NCBI RefSeq assembly: GCF_014137975.1 | Contig: NZ_JACGWZ010000003.1 | Location: 483,944 to 547,943, forward strand | Length of the DNA stretch: 64,000 bases | Source of the DNA: Halosaccharopolyspora lacisalsi | GTDB taxonomy: Bacteria > Actinomycetota > Actinomycetes > Mycobacteriales > Pseudonocardiaceae | Direction: 5' to 3' | Part shown: piece by piece, positions 52,707 to 60,875 of the stretch | Layout of the letters: the number at the start of each line of letters is the position of its first letter | Numbering within the stretch: the stretch's first letter is position 1 | Position numbers and translations under genes: made by a program | The notes under the pieces: generated by a model | Seen by the model: the letters and a program-made list of their open reading frames with translations, nothing else | What the model was told of the DNA's origin: nothing | Databases searched by the model: none

Positions 52707-52771
52707 TCTGGCGTATTCGCCGTCGGCCCCTGATCGTGGAGGAGACGAGGAATTCGACGAAAGGGGCCGGT

Positions 52772-53437
52772 GTGACTGGCGTGCGGGAGATGACGATCGG
52801 TGTGCTGGGAGGCACCGGAGCGCAGGGCAGGGGACTGGCCGTGCGGTGGGCTCAGGCGGGGTTGCGGGTGGTGATCGGTTCCCGCTCCGCGGAGCGGGCG
52901 CAGCAGGCGGCCGCGGAGATCACCGAGACCGTCGGCGGCGAGGTATCGGGACTGGACAATTCCGGCTGCGCGGCGGAGGCCGACATCGTGCTGGCGGCCC
53001 TGCCGTGGGACGCCCACGAGGAAACGCTGCGCTCGCTGAGCGAGGAGCTGAAGAACAAGATCGTCGTGGACTGCGTGAATCCGCTCGGCTTCGACAAGAA
53101 GGGGCCTTACGCGCTGCAGGTCCCGGAGGGGAGCGCTGCCCAGCAGGCCGAGCAGCTGCTGCCGGAGTCACGGGTCACCGCGGCGTTCCACCACGTCTCC
53201 TCGGTCACGCTCGCCGACCCCGCCGTCACCCACGTCGATCTCGACGTCCTCGTCCTCGGCGACGACCGCGAGGCCACCGACGTGGTTCGGGAACTGGCCG
53301 ACGTGGTCCCGGGAGTGCGCGGCATCTACGGTGGTCGGCTGCGCAACGCCCACCAGGTGGAGGCCCTGACGGCCAACGTCATCGCCATCAACCGCCGCTA
53401 CAAGGCGCACGCGGGCATCCGGGTCACCGACGTGTGA
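52772..53437 (+). CDS. npdG: F420-dependent NADP reductase (NADPH:F420 oxidoreductase)
   Basis: 221 aa. The N-terminal dinucleotide motif TIGVLGGTGAQGRGLAVRWA is followed by VVIGSRSAERAQQAA, the Ser/Arg pair that selects NADPH. DIVLAALPWDAHEETL and VDCVNPLGFDKKGPYAL are family segments. Transfers hydride between NADPH and coenzyme F420, supplying reduced F420 in actinobacteria. GTG 52772 has AAGGGG upstream; ATG 52790 is a close alternative. Confidence 0.9.
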   Translation: MTGVREMTIGVLGGTGAQGRGLAVRWAQAGLRVVIGSRSAERAQQAAAEITETVGGEVSGLDNSGCAAEADIVLAALPWDAHEETLRSLSEELKNKIVVDCVNPLGFDKKGPYALQVPEGSAAQQAEQLLPESRVTAAFHHVSSVTLADPAVTHVDLDVLVLGDDREATDVVRELADVVPGVRGIYGGRLRNAHQVEALTANVIAINRRYKAHAGIRVTDV

Positions 53438-53495
53438 TGACGTGGCGAGCCGGGCACTTTCGTGGGGGAAACCCGCGAACGTGAGGTGAGCTGCT

Positions 53496-53918
53496 GTGGT
53501 GAAGCGGAGCGACGAACTTCCCGACGAGGCCGGCAAGTGGACCGACGACGAACGGCGACGGGCCGAGCAGGTGCTCGACGGTCACGTGACGGTGGTCAAC
53601 GTCCGTAAAAGCGGTCCGCACAAGCACTTGGTGCCGTGGTTGGTCTCGCGGGGACTCGTGCACTACGTCGGCAAGGCGGGAGAGCGGCACTCCTGGCCCG
53701 GTTCGGACTTCGCCAATCCGTTCGTCGCCGAGGCCAAGTCCGACCGGGACAAGATGGTGCGCGACTACGAGCAGTGGCTCGACGAGCAGCCGGAGCTGGT
53801 CCGACGAGTCAAGGAGGGCGAGCTCAACAACCGTGCGCTCGGCTGCTGGTGCGCTCCCGAACCCTGCCACGCCGATGTCCTGGCGCAACGAGCCGAACAG
53901 TCCGGATCCCGGAAGTGA
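53496..53918 (+). CDS. DUF4326 family protein
   Basis: 140 aa. Core of the family: VTVVNVRKSGPHKHLVPW, HSWPGSDFANPFVAEAKSDR and the C-terminal ALGCWCAPEPCHADVLAQ with three Cys and a His that look like a metal site. The same fold occurs in phage and plasmid proteins; function not known. Start GTG 53496; GTG 53559 or a later one cannot be excluded. Converges on panB across a strong hairpin. Confidence 0.85.
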   Translation: MVKRSDELPDEAGKWTDDERRRAEQVLDGHVTVVNVRKSGPHKHLVPWLVSRGLVHYVGKAGERHSWPGSDFANPFVAEAKSDRDKMVRDYEQWLDEQPELVRRVKEGELNNRALGCWCAPEPCHADVLAQRAEQSGSRK

Positions 53919-53969
53919 GCCTCACTCCGTTTCGGTCGGTGACGAGTGAGGAACCTTCGCCCCCGGGGA

Positions 53970-53994
53970 GGCGACGAAATCGCTTTTCGTCGCC
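53970..53994. terminator. Bidirectional hairpin between DUF4326 and panB
   Basis: GGCGACGAAA (53970-53979) pairs perfectly with TTTCGTCGCC (53985-53994) around a 5-nt loop. It lies between two converging genes, so it can end transcripts from both sides; the A/T pairs at the top of the stem are not a true U-tract. Confidence 0.75.
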
Positions 53995-54080
53995 CCCGAG
54001 CGCCGGCGTGTGCCCGGTTCTCGTGTTCCCGGAGCTGCCGGGCGGTTTCTTCCGGAAGCGGGTGATACCGGTTGTCGGCG

Positions 54081-54995
54081 TCAGTCGAAGCTGTGCTCCG
54101 GAGCGGGGAAGGCCCCGTCGCGCACGTCGGCGGCGAAGGCGCTCGCGGCCTCGGAGAGCATGCCGCCGAGGTCGGCGTAGCGCTTGACGAAGCGGGCGGT
54201 GTGTCCGGTGTTCATCCCGGCCATGTCGGTCCACACCAGCACCTGGGCGTCGCAGTCCGGACCGGCGCCGATGCCCACCGTCGGGATTCGCAGCTCGGAG
54301 GTGACCCGCTTGGCGGCCTGCCCCGAGACCATCTCCAGCACCACGGAGAACGCACCGGCCTGCTGGAGCGCGAGCGCGTCCGCGAGCAACTCCTCCCCCC
54401 GCTCACCCCGTGCCTGCACGCGGTAGCCTCCGAGTCCGTGCTCGCTCTGCGGGGTGAAGCCGATGTGTCCCATCACCGGGATTCCCGCCGACACCAGCGC
54501 CTCGACGTGAGCGGCGTAGCGGCGTCCGCCCTCCAGCTTCACCGCGTGCGCACCGGCCTTCATGAAGCGCACCGCCGTTTCCAGCGCCTGCTCGGGCGAG
54601 GCCTGGTAGGAGCCGAACGGCAGGTCGGCGACCACGAGGGCGTGTTCGACCGAGCGCGCCACGGCGCGGGTCAGCGGCAGCAGCTCCTCGACCGTGATCG
54701 GCAGGGAGGAGTCGTAACCGTAGACGTTGTTGGCGGCCGAGTCCCCCACGAGCAGTACCGGAATCCCGGCCTCGTCGAAGATCCGGGCGCTGTACATGTC
54801 GTAGGAGGTCAGCATCGGCCAGGCCGTGCCGCTCTCCTTGAACTGCTGAAGGTGGTGCACCCGTACTCGCCGCCGCGGCGGGGGCGAGCCGTAGGGGGCG
54901 GTTTCGGTGCCGGGGCTTTGGGCGTGGGGATCGCCGGTACTCCGCGTCGCCGGTGCGGCGGTGGAGTGGTTTTCCGAACTCATCTCGTCGACCAT
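54081..54995 (-). CDS. panB: 3-methyl-2-oxobutanoate hydroxymethyltransferase
   Basis: First enzyme of pantothenate synthesis, 304 aa. Barrel motifs of PanB are all there: [84 protein letters not shown] and [16 protein letters not shown]. The first 40 residues are a variable extension (Ser/Pro/Thr). ATG 54995 or 54983 can start it. Its product feeds CoA and the ACP prosthetic group. Same neighbourhood as in mycobacteria. Confidence 0.95.
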   Translation of the reverse strand: MVDEMSSENHSTAAPATRSTGDPHAQSPGTETAPYGSPPPRRRVRVHHLQQFKESGTAWPMLTSYDMYSARIFDEAGIPVLLVGDSAANNVYGYDSSLPITVEELLPLTRAVARSVEHALVVADLPFGSYQASPEQALETAVRFMKAGAHAVKLEGGRRYAAHVEALVSAGIPVMGHIGFTPQSEHGLGGYRVQARGERGEELLADALALQQAGAFSVVLEMVSGQAAKRVTSELRIPTVGIGAGPDCDAQVLVWTDMAGMNTGHTARFVKRYADLGGMLSEAASAFAADVRDGAFPAPEHSFD

Positions 54996-55460
54996 CCTTT
55001 TCCTCGCGGCCCATCGGGCGGGTCCACGGGCTAGCTACGGATGCTTACGACACCAGCGTGGCACGGTCGCGCAGCGACGGGGACACCTTCCGACGCACGT
55101 CACACCGGGACCTGGCGGTGGGGCGCCGCGTGCTTTCCCGAGCACGGTGTGTTGACTTCGAGCGCGCTGGAAGGGCGATGGTCGCTCGCACGAGCATTCC
55201 GACACGGCGAACGACCGAAAACGACGAGTGGGACATCGCCGCGGTCGATGTCGAGGCCTACCTCGAGCGCATCGACCATCCCCGCGTGTCGCCCTCGACC
55301 GAGGCGCTACGTTCCCTGCACGAGGCACACGTGCGGACCATCCCCTTCGAGAACATCGACGTGGTCCTCGGCCGACACCCCGGGCTGGAGCCGCATGGCG
55401 CGGGTGAAGCTGCAGCGAGCGGTGGACTACGAGGTCGCCCACCACTACACCGCGACCCAC

Positions 55461-55778
55461 CGTTCAGGAAGTGCGTGAAAGCGTGCACTTCCTGAGTTGC
55501 GTATTGCTACGCAACGTTGGCCACACAGGTGGTGTGGTCTTCCCGGGGCGATGCCCGGTGCCAGCGCGGCTGGTCTTACGTGGGTTTCCAGCGGGCTTGT
55601 TTTCCGTCCCGGCGCGACTCTCCGTGAGCGCCAGCACGATGCTGGACTTGATCAGCTCCCCGGTGAGACGACTTGGTTTTCGCCGTCCTCCGGGTTCCTT
55701 CGAGTCGAAGGTTGACCGGGTCCACGTGGAAGGACACGGACAGGCACGTTCCAGCGCAGAACCCCGAACGGTGCTCGC
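55461..55778 (-). mobile_element. 318-bp IS605-like deletion remnant inserted in the NAT gene
   Basis: Bounded by the points where NAT coding stops and resumes. On the minus strand it encodes the element's tail (GTENKPAGNPRKTSRAGTGH), nearly the same as the tail after the 36-kb tnpB remnant (GTENEPAGNPRETSPAGTGY). The hairpin at 55464-55495 is its right end. No intact tnpA or tnpB remains. The outer left boundary is inferred from the NAT reading frame and may be off by a few bases. Confidence 0.7.
55464..55495. repeat. Perfect 11-bp hairpin, right end of the IS remnant
   Basis: TCAGGAAGTGC (55464-55474) and GCACTTCCTGA (55485-55495), loop of 10 nt. Matches the hairpin at 36506-36535. Both copies read CTGAACGGT at the outer edge on the element's strand. 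Confidence 0.75.
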
Positions 55779-56009
55779 CCCCACTCGTCGTTCAGGGGAA
55801 AACCGGTGGTCATGCGGCTCGATGACGCGGTCAGTCGTCGCCTCGTCGGTGACGAACTCACCGTGGAACACGCTTCGGGGCGCACCGAGCGCACACACGT
55901 CCCGCCCGAGCACCTGGAAGACACCCTTCGCGGGCTCGTCCTCGTCCTCGTCCTCGGCACCGCGGAGCTGGACGCGCTGCGCGCCCGGATCGGCTGAACG
56001 GTCCCGCGG

Positions 56010-57773
56010 CTACGGACGTACCTCGCGCCAGCGGTTGGTGACGGGGAGGCGGCGGTCGCGGCCGAAGGCCTTGAAGGAGATCTTGGTGCCCGGCGGGTAC
56101 TGTCGCCGCTTGTACTCGGCCCGGTCCACCATCTGCAGGATCCGCTCGACGAGCTCGGCGTCGAACCCGGCCGCGATGAGATCGGCGTACCCGCGATCAC
56201 CCTCCACGTAACCGTCCAGCACCTCGTCCAGGAGCTCGTACGGTGGCAGCGAGTCGGTGTCGACCTGATCGGGACGCAGCTCGGCGGACGGAGCCTTGCT
56301 GATCGAGTTCTCCGGAATGGGGGGCGTCTCGCCCTGCTTTTCCGCCTCGGCGTTGCGCCACGTCGCCAGCCGCCACACCAGGGTCTTGGGGACGTCCTTG
56401 ATCGGTGCGAAACCGCCCACCGAGTCACCGTAGAGGGTGGAGTAGCCCACCGCTAGCTCGGTCTTGTTGCCCGGGGCGAGAACCAGGTGCCCGTGCTGGT
56501 TGGACAGCGCCATCAGCGTGGTGCCCCGGCAACGGGCCTGCACGTTCTCCTCGGCCACACCGGTGAGTCCGAGCTGGCGCACGAAAACCGAGACCATGTC
56601 CGCGATCGGGTGCACCTCGAAGTGGCACCCCAGCCTGCGGGCGAGCTCGGCGGCGTCGGACCGTGAGTGCTCGGTGGAGTACTTCGACGGCAGGGACACG
56701 CCGTGCAGGGCGTCCGCGCCGAGGGCGTCGGCGCACAGCGCCGCGCAGATCGCCGAGTCGATGCCGCCGGAGAAACCGAAGGTCACCGAGGGGAAACCGT
56801 TCTTGTGCGCGTAATCGCGCAAGCCCGTGACCAGTGCCCACCACACCTCGGACTCCTCCGACAGCGGCTCGGCCTCCGGGGGCGGCGGCAGCGGCTCGTA
56901 GGAGGGCAGCGGGTCCGGGGCCACCGTGATCCGCCGGACGTCGAAGGCGGGCAGGCGCGGAGTGACGAAGGCGTCCTCGTCCGCTTCGGGCTCGGTGATT
57001 TCGGTGGCGGTGTGGCCACCGGCCACCAGGTCCATGTCCAGCACCATCAGGTGCTCGACGAAACGCGGCGCTCGAGTCAGCAGCTCGCCCTCGGCGGTGG
57101 TGACCATCGAGTTGCCGTCGAAGACGAGCTCGTCCTGCGCACCGACGAGATTGACGTAAGCCATGGGGGAGCCCGCCTCGGCGGCGCGCTGCTTGACCAG
57201 GGGCATGCGCTGGTCGTCCTTGGTCAGCTCGTAGGGCGACCCGTTGATGCACACCACGGCGTCCACCCCCACCTGGCCCAGCGCGGCGACAGGGCCGCCG
57301 TTGCGCCAGATGTCCTCGCAGATCACCACGCCGATGTCCAACCCGTGCAGCCGCACGATCGGCAGTTCGTGGCCCGGTGCGAAGTAGCGGGCCTCGTCGA
57401 AGACCCCGTAGTTGGGGAGGTGGTGCTTGTAGTAGGTCGCCACGATCTCGCCGCCGTAGAGCAGCGAGGCCGCGTTGCGCACACCGGTGTCGTCGTGGTC
57501 GAGATGCCCCACGACGACGAGAGCGTCTCCGCATCCGGTTTCACGCAGCCGCCGGGCCAGTGCGTCGATCTCCGCCCGGTTGGCCGCCGCGAACGACTTG
57601 CGAAGGGCCAGGTCCTCGACCGGGTATCCGGGCAGCACCATCTCCGGGAAGGCCACCAGGTTGGCGCCCTCTCGCACGGCCTTGCGAGTCCATTCCAGGA
57701 CCATCGAGCTGTTTCCGGTGATGTCACCGGCGCAGGGGTTGACCTGTGCCAGAGCGATGCGCAGCTGAGGCAT
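56010..57773 (-). CDS. nadE: Glutamine-dependent NAD+ synthetase
   Basis: 587 aa, two domains. The N-terminal nitrilase-like glutaminase has Glu in VAFPEMVLPGYPVEDL, Lys in YYKHHLPNYGVFDEARYF and the nucleophile Cys in IGVVICEDIWRNGG (about 150). The C-terminal synthetase has the PP-loop TFGFSGGIDSAICAAL (about 331). It makes NAD+ from deamido-NAD+ using glutamine ammonia. ATG 57773 has GGGAGAATGGAG; the frame extends 80 codons upstream without conservation. Normal length is somewhat larger (about 670 in mycobacteria); this is the shorter form. Confidence 0.95.
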   Translation of the reverse strand: MPQLRIALAQVNPCAGDITGNSSMVLEWTRKAVREGANLVAFPEMVLPGYPVEDLALRKSFAAANRAEIDALARRLRETGCGDALVVVGHLDHDDTGVRNAASLLYGGEIVATYYKHHLPNYGVFDEARYFAPGHELPIVRLHGLDIGVVICEDIWRNGGPVAALGQVGVDAVVCINGSPYELTKDDQRMPLVKQRAAEAGSPMAYVNLVGAQDELVFDGNSMVTTAEGELLTRAPRFVEHLMVLDMDLVAGGHTATEITEPEADEDAFVTPRLPAFDVRRITVAPDPLPSYEPLPPPPEAEPLSEESEVWWALVTGLRDYAHKNGFPSVTFGFSGGIDSAICAALCADALGADALHGVSLPSKYSTEHSRSDAAELARRLGCHFEVHPIADMVSVFVRQLGLTGVAEENVQARCRGTTLMALSNQHGHLVLAPGNKTELAVGYSTLYGDSVGGFAPIKDVPKTLVWRLATWRNAEAEKQGETPPIPENSISKAPSAELRPDQVDTDSLPPYELLDEVLDGYVEGDRGYADLIAAGFDAELVERILQMVDRAEYKRRQYPPGTKISFKAFGRDRRLPVTNRWREVRP

Positions 57774-57856
57774 TGCTCCATTCTCCCGCAGTCGCGCCGC
57801 GTGCGTCGGGAGGGTCGGCTCGGAGTGTCGTGCCGATCCCGTGCCATGATCCACGA

Positions 57857-59434
57857 GTGACTCGCCTGCTGACGGTCCTGGGCGCACTCGTTCTGGTGGG
57901 TGCCGTGGCCTGCGCTCCGACATCACAGCCACCGCCGCTGCAACCGCACACCGAGCAAAACGGGCCGGTGGGGCCGGTACCGGCCGGCTTGGAGCGCTAT
58001 TACGGTCAGTCACTGGAATGGGGGCCCTGCGCCGAGTACGCCACGACTCCCCGAACCCGGTCGGCCTACCGGAACCGGCGGCTGGAGTGCACCCGGCTGA
58101 CGGTGCCGATGGACTACTCCGAGCCGCGGGGCAGGAGCCTCACCCTCGGCGTGCTGCGCAAACCGGCCGGCCAACCTTCGCGGCGGGTCGGTTCGCTGGT
58201 GGTCAACCCGGGTGGGCCGGGAGCCTCCGGCATGACGATGGCGGCCGGACTGAGCGGCACCGTGGCGGGTACCGAACTCGGCCGCCGCTTCGGTCTGGTC
58301 GGTTTCGATCCTCGCGGTATCGGCGCCAGCCTGCCCCGGGTGAACTGTCTGACCGCGGACGGACGGGATGCCGAACGACTGGACTCCGACGCCAACACCT
58401 CACCGTCGGCCGTGGCCAGGACCGAAAGCGAGAACCGCGCCTACGCCGCCCGGTGTGCACGGCGAAGCGGTACCGAGCTGCTCGCCAACATGGGAACCCG
58501 TGACGTCGCCAAGGACATGGACGTGCTGCGCTCCGCGCTCGGCGACGAGAAGCTGACCTACCTCGGGTACTCCTACGGCACTCGTATCGGCGCGGAGTAC
58601 GCCGAGCAGTTCCCCGGCAACGTGCGTGCGATGGTGCTCGACGGCGCTATCGACCCCAAGCAGGACACCGTGCAATCCATGGTCGCGCAGGCCGCCGGTT
58701 TCCAGCGGGCTTTCGACGCGTTCGCGGCCTGGTGCGCCCCGCGGGCCAGCTGCGCCCTCGGCGACGATCCCTCCCGAGCGGTCGGGGTCTACCAGCGGCT
58801 CACCCGTCCGCTGGTGAGACGGCCCGTCCCCACGGCGGGAGACCGGAGGCTGTCCTACTCGGGCGCCACCACCGCCACCATCCAGGCCCTGTACTCCCCG
58901 AGCACGTGGCCACGCCTCAACGACGGGCTCCTCCAACTGGAGCGGGGCAACGGGCAGATCCTGCTGGGCCTGGCCGACTCCTACTACGGGCGGGCCGACA
59001 ACGGTCAGTACTCCGGTATCACCGACTCCTTCGACGCGGTGCGCTGCGTCGACGATCCGCGCATCACCGACAGGGCCAGGAAGCGGGAGGCCGACCGCCG
59101 CTACCGGCGAGCGGCTCCGTTCCTGGACGACGGGTACCCGCCGAGCGGTGCGCGCGGCCCGTGCGCCTTCTGGCCCGCACCGGTGACCGGTGACACCGTT
59201 CCGCCCGACCCAGCGAAGCTGCCACCCACGCTCGTCCTCTCGACCACGGGCGATCCCGCCACTCCCCACGAAGCCGGAGTTCGGCTCGCGAAGACCCTCG
59301 GCGGCCGGTTGTTGACCTTCCGGGGAACCCGGCACACGGTGTTCCTCCGGGGAAATTCGTGCGTGGACGACGCGGGGATCCGCTATCTCGTGGACCTGAA
59401 GCTTCCCCCGGAAGGAACCCGCTGCGGAAGTTGA
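57857..59434 (+). CDS. Secreted lipoprotein alpha/beta hydrolase (CaeA/TAP-like peptidase family)
   Basis: 525 aa. Signal peptide with lipobox-like LVGAVACAPTS (Cys about 19). The alpha/beta-hydrolase part has LVVNPGGPGASGMTMAAGLS (oxyanion loop), nucleophile Ser in TYLGYSYGTRIGAEYAEQF (about 239), Asp in LSTTGDPATP and His in RGTRHTVFLRGN. This is the SlpD/SlpE, Rv2223c/Rv2224c (CaeA) group of exported esterases/tripeptidyl peptidases. GTG 57857 follows CATGAT by 7 nt, possibly leaderless. Same place as in mycobacteria, one copy instead of two. Confidence 0.9.
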   Translation: MTRLLTVLGALVLVGAVACAPTSQPPPLQPHTEQNGPVGPVPAGLERYYGQSLEWGPCAEYATTPRTRSAYRNRRLECTRLTVPMDYSEPRGRSLTLGVLRKPAGQPSRRVGSLVVNPGGPGASGMTMAAGLSGTVAGTELGRRFGLVGFDPRGIGASLPRVNCLTADGRDAERLDSDANTSPSAVARTESENRAYAARCARRSGTELLANMGTRDVAKDMDVLRSALGDEKLTYLGYSYGTRIGAEYAEQFPGNVRAMVLDGAIDPKQDTVQSMVAQAAGFQRAFDAFAAWCAPRASCALGDDPSRAVGVYQRLTRPLVRRPVPTAGDRRLSYSGATTATIQALYSPSTWPRLNDGLLQLERGNGQILLGLADSYYGRADNGQYSGITDSFDAVRCVDDPRITDRARKREADRRYRRAAPFLDDGYPPSGARGPCAFWPAPVTGDTVPPDPAKLPPTLVLSTTGDPATPHEAGVRLAKTLGGRLLTFRGTRHTVFLRGNSCVDDAGIRYLVDLKLPPEGTRCGS

Positions 59435-59472
59435 TCACGGGGCGCGCACGGGTGGTGCCCGGTCGGAGGATT

Positions 59473-59478
59473 TAGGCT
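59473..59478 (+). promoter_or_regulatory. Candidate -10 (TAGGCT) for a leaderless glnA transcript
   Basis: TAGGCT ends 6 nt before ATG 59485. A GGAGGA at 59465-59470 lies 14 nt from the start, rather far for a Shine-Dalgarno, which favours the leaderless reading. Confidence 0.4.
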
Positions 59479-59484
59479 GCGGGT

Positions 59485-60828
59485 ATGAACCGTCAGCAGG
59501 AGTTCGTACTCCGTACCTTGGAGGAACGCGACATCCGCTTCGTGCGGCTCTGGTTCACCGACGTCCTCGGCATCCTCAAGTCGGTGGCGATCTCGCCGGC
59601 CGAGCTGGAAGGAGCCTTTGCCGAGGGCATCGGTTTCGACGGCTCGGCGATCGAGGGATTCTCCCGGATCTACGAGTCGGACATGGTCGCCAAGCCCGAT
59701 CCCTCCACGTTCCAGGTGCTTCCCTGGGAGACCTCCGACGGCGCGCACTACTCGGCGCGCATGCTCTGCGACATCGTGATGCCCGACGGGTCACCGTGCT
59801 GGGCCGATCCGAGGCACGTCCTGCGCCGCACGCTCTCGCGGGCCACGGAGGCGGGCTTCACCTGCTACGTGCATCCGGAGATCGAGTTCTTCCTGCTCAA
59901 AAACCTTCCCACCGACGGCAGCGAACCGTCCCCCGCCGACTCCGGCGGCTACTTCGACCAGGCCAGCCACGACACCGCCCCGCACTTTCGCCGCAACGCC
60001 ATCGAGACCCTGGAGGCGATGGGGATCTCGGTGGAATTCAGCCATCACGAGGGGGCGCCCGGCCAGCAGGAGATCGACCTGCGCTACGCCGACGCACTGA
60101 CGATGGCCGACAACGTGATGACGTTCCGCTACGTCGTCAAGGAGGTCGCGCTGACCCAGGGAGTGCGCGCCTCGTTCATGCCCAAGCCGTTCAGCACCCA
60201 ACCCGGCTCGGGGATGCACACCCACGTCAGTCTGTTCGAGGGCGACCAGAACGCCTTCTACCACCCCGAGGACCCCTTCGAACTCTCCGAGACGGGGCGT
60301 GCCTTCGTGGCGGGTGTGCTGTACCACGCCAGGGAGATCAGCGCCGTCACCAACCAGTGGGTGAACTCCTACAAGCGCCTCGTCGTCGGGGGCGAGGCTC
60401 CGACGGCCGTGTGCTGGGGTCACGCCAACCGTTCCGCGTTGGTGCGGGTACCGATGTACTCGCCGGGCAAGTCCACCTCGCGACGGGTGGAGCTGCGCAA
60501 CCTCGACACCGCCTGCAACCCCTACCTCGCCTACGCGGTGAGTCTGGCCGCGGGCCTGCGTGGAGTGGAGAAGGGCTACGAACTGCCCCCGGCGACCGAG
60601 GACGACGTGTGGTCGCTCACCGAGAGCGAACGCAAGGCGGCCGGGTACGCGAGTCTGCCGCAGAACCTCAACGAGGCTCTCGCCGAGATGGAGTCCTCCG
60701 AACTGCTCGCCGAGACACTCGGTGAGCACGTTTTCGACTTCTTCCTGCGCAACAAGCGTGACGAGTGGAACTCCTACCGCAGTCACGTCACCCCCTACGA
60801 GTTGCGGACCCTCATGCCGATGTTGTGA
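59485..60828 (+). CDS. glnA2: Glutamine synthetase, GlnA2 type
   Basis: 447 aa, within a residue of mycobacterial GlnA2. Active-site marks: GFDGSAIEGFSRIYESDMVA, HPEIEFFLL, SHHEGAPGQQEIDLRYADAL, FMPKPFSTQPGSGMHTHVSL, NSYKRLVVGGEAP and RRVELRNLDTACNPYLA. The adenylylation Tyr loop of GlnA1 (NLYDLPPEE) is absent, so it is not expected to be controlled that way. Some GlnA2-like proteins use other amines or amino acids, so glutamine formation itself is likely but not certain. Confidence 0.9.
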   Translation: MNRQQEFVLRTLEERDIRFVRLWFTDVLGILKSVAISPAELEGAFAEGIGFDGSAIEGFSRIYESDMVAKPDPSTFQVLPWETSDGAHYSARMLCDIVMPDGSPCWADPRHVLRRTLSRATEAGFTCYVHPEIEFFLLKNLPTDGSEPSPADSGGYFDQASHDTAPHFRRNAIETLEAMGISVEFSHHEGAPGQQEIDLRYADALTMADNVMTFRYVVKEVALTQGVRASFMPKPFSTQPGSGMHTHVSLFEGDQNAFYHPEDPFELSETGRAFVAGVLYHAREISAVTNQWVNSYKRLVVGGEAPTAVCWGHANRSALVRVPMYSPGKSTSRRVELRNLDTACNPYLAYAVSLAAGLRGVEKGYELPPATEDDVWSLTESERKAAGYASLPQNLNEALAEMESSELLAETLGEHVFDFFLRNKRDEWNSYRSHVTPYELRTLMPML

Positions 60829-60875
60829 GCAGCGGGGAGTGCCTCCGGTCAGCGCTCAACGGTAAGTTCGGGATC

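Larger units (their letters stand above)
55178..55997 (+). pseudogene. Arylamine N-acetyltransferase, internally deleted and split by an IS remnant
   Basis: N-terminus: AAVDVEAYLERIDHPRVSPS, RSLHEAHVRTIPFENIDVVL (55230-55370), the usual NAT start. The catalytic Cys region is missing; the text then jumps frame to MARVKLQRAVDYEVAHHYTA (55394-55459), the late 'ANxYTSTHP' block. A 318-bp insertion follows, and the C-terminus resumes as PHSSFRGKPVVMRLDDAVSR (from about 55779) to LDALRARIG and stop at 55995. HHYTATH plus PHSSFRGKP rejoins exactly once the insertion is removed. Inactive. Confidence 0.8.
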
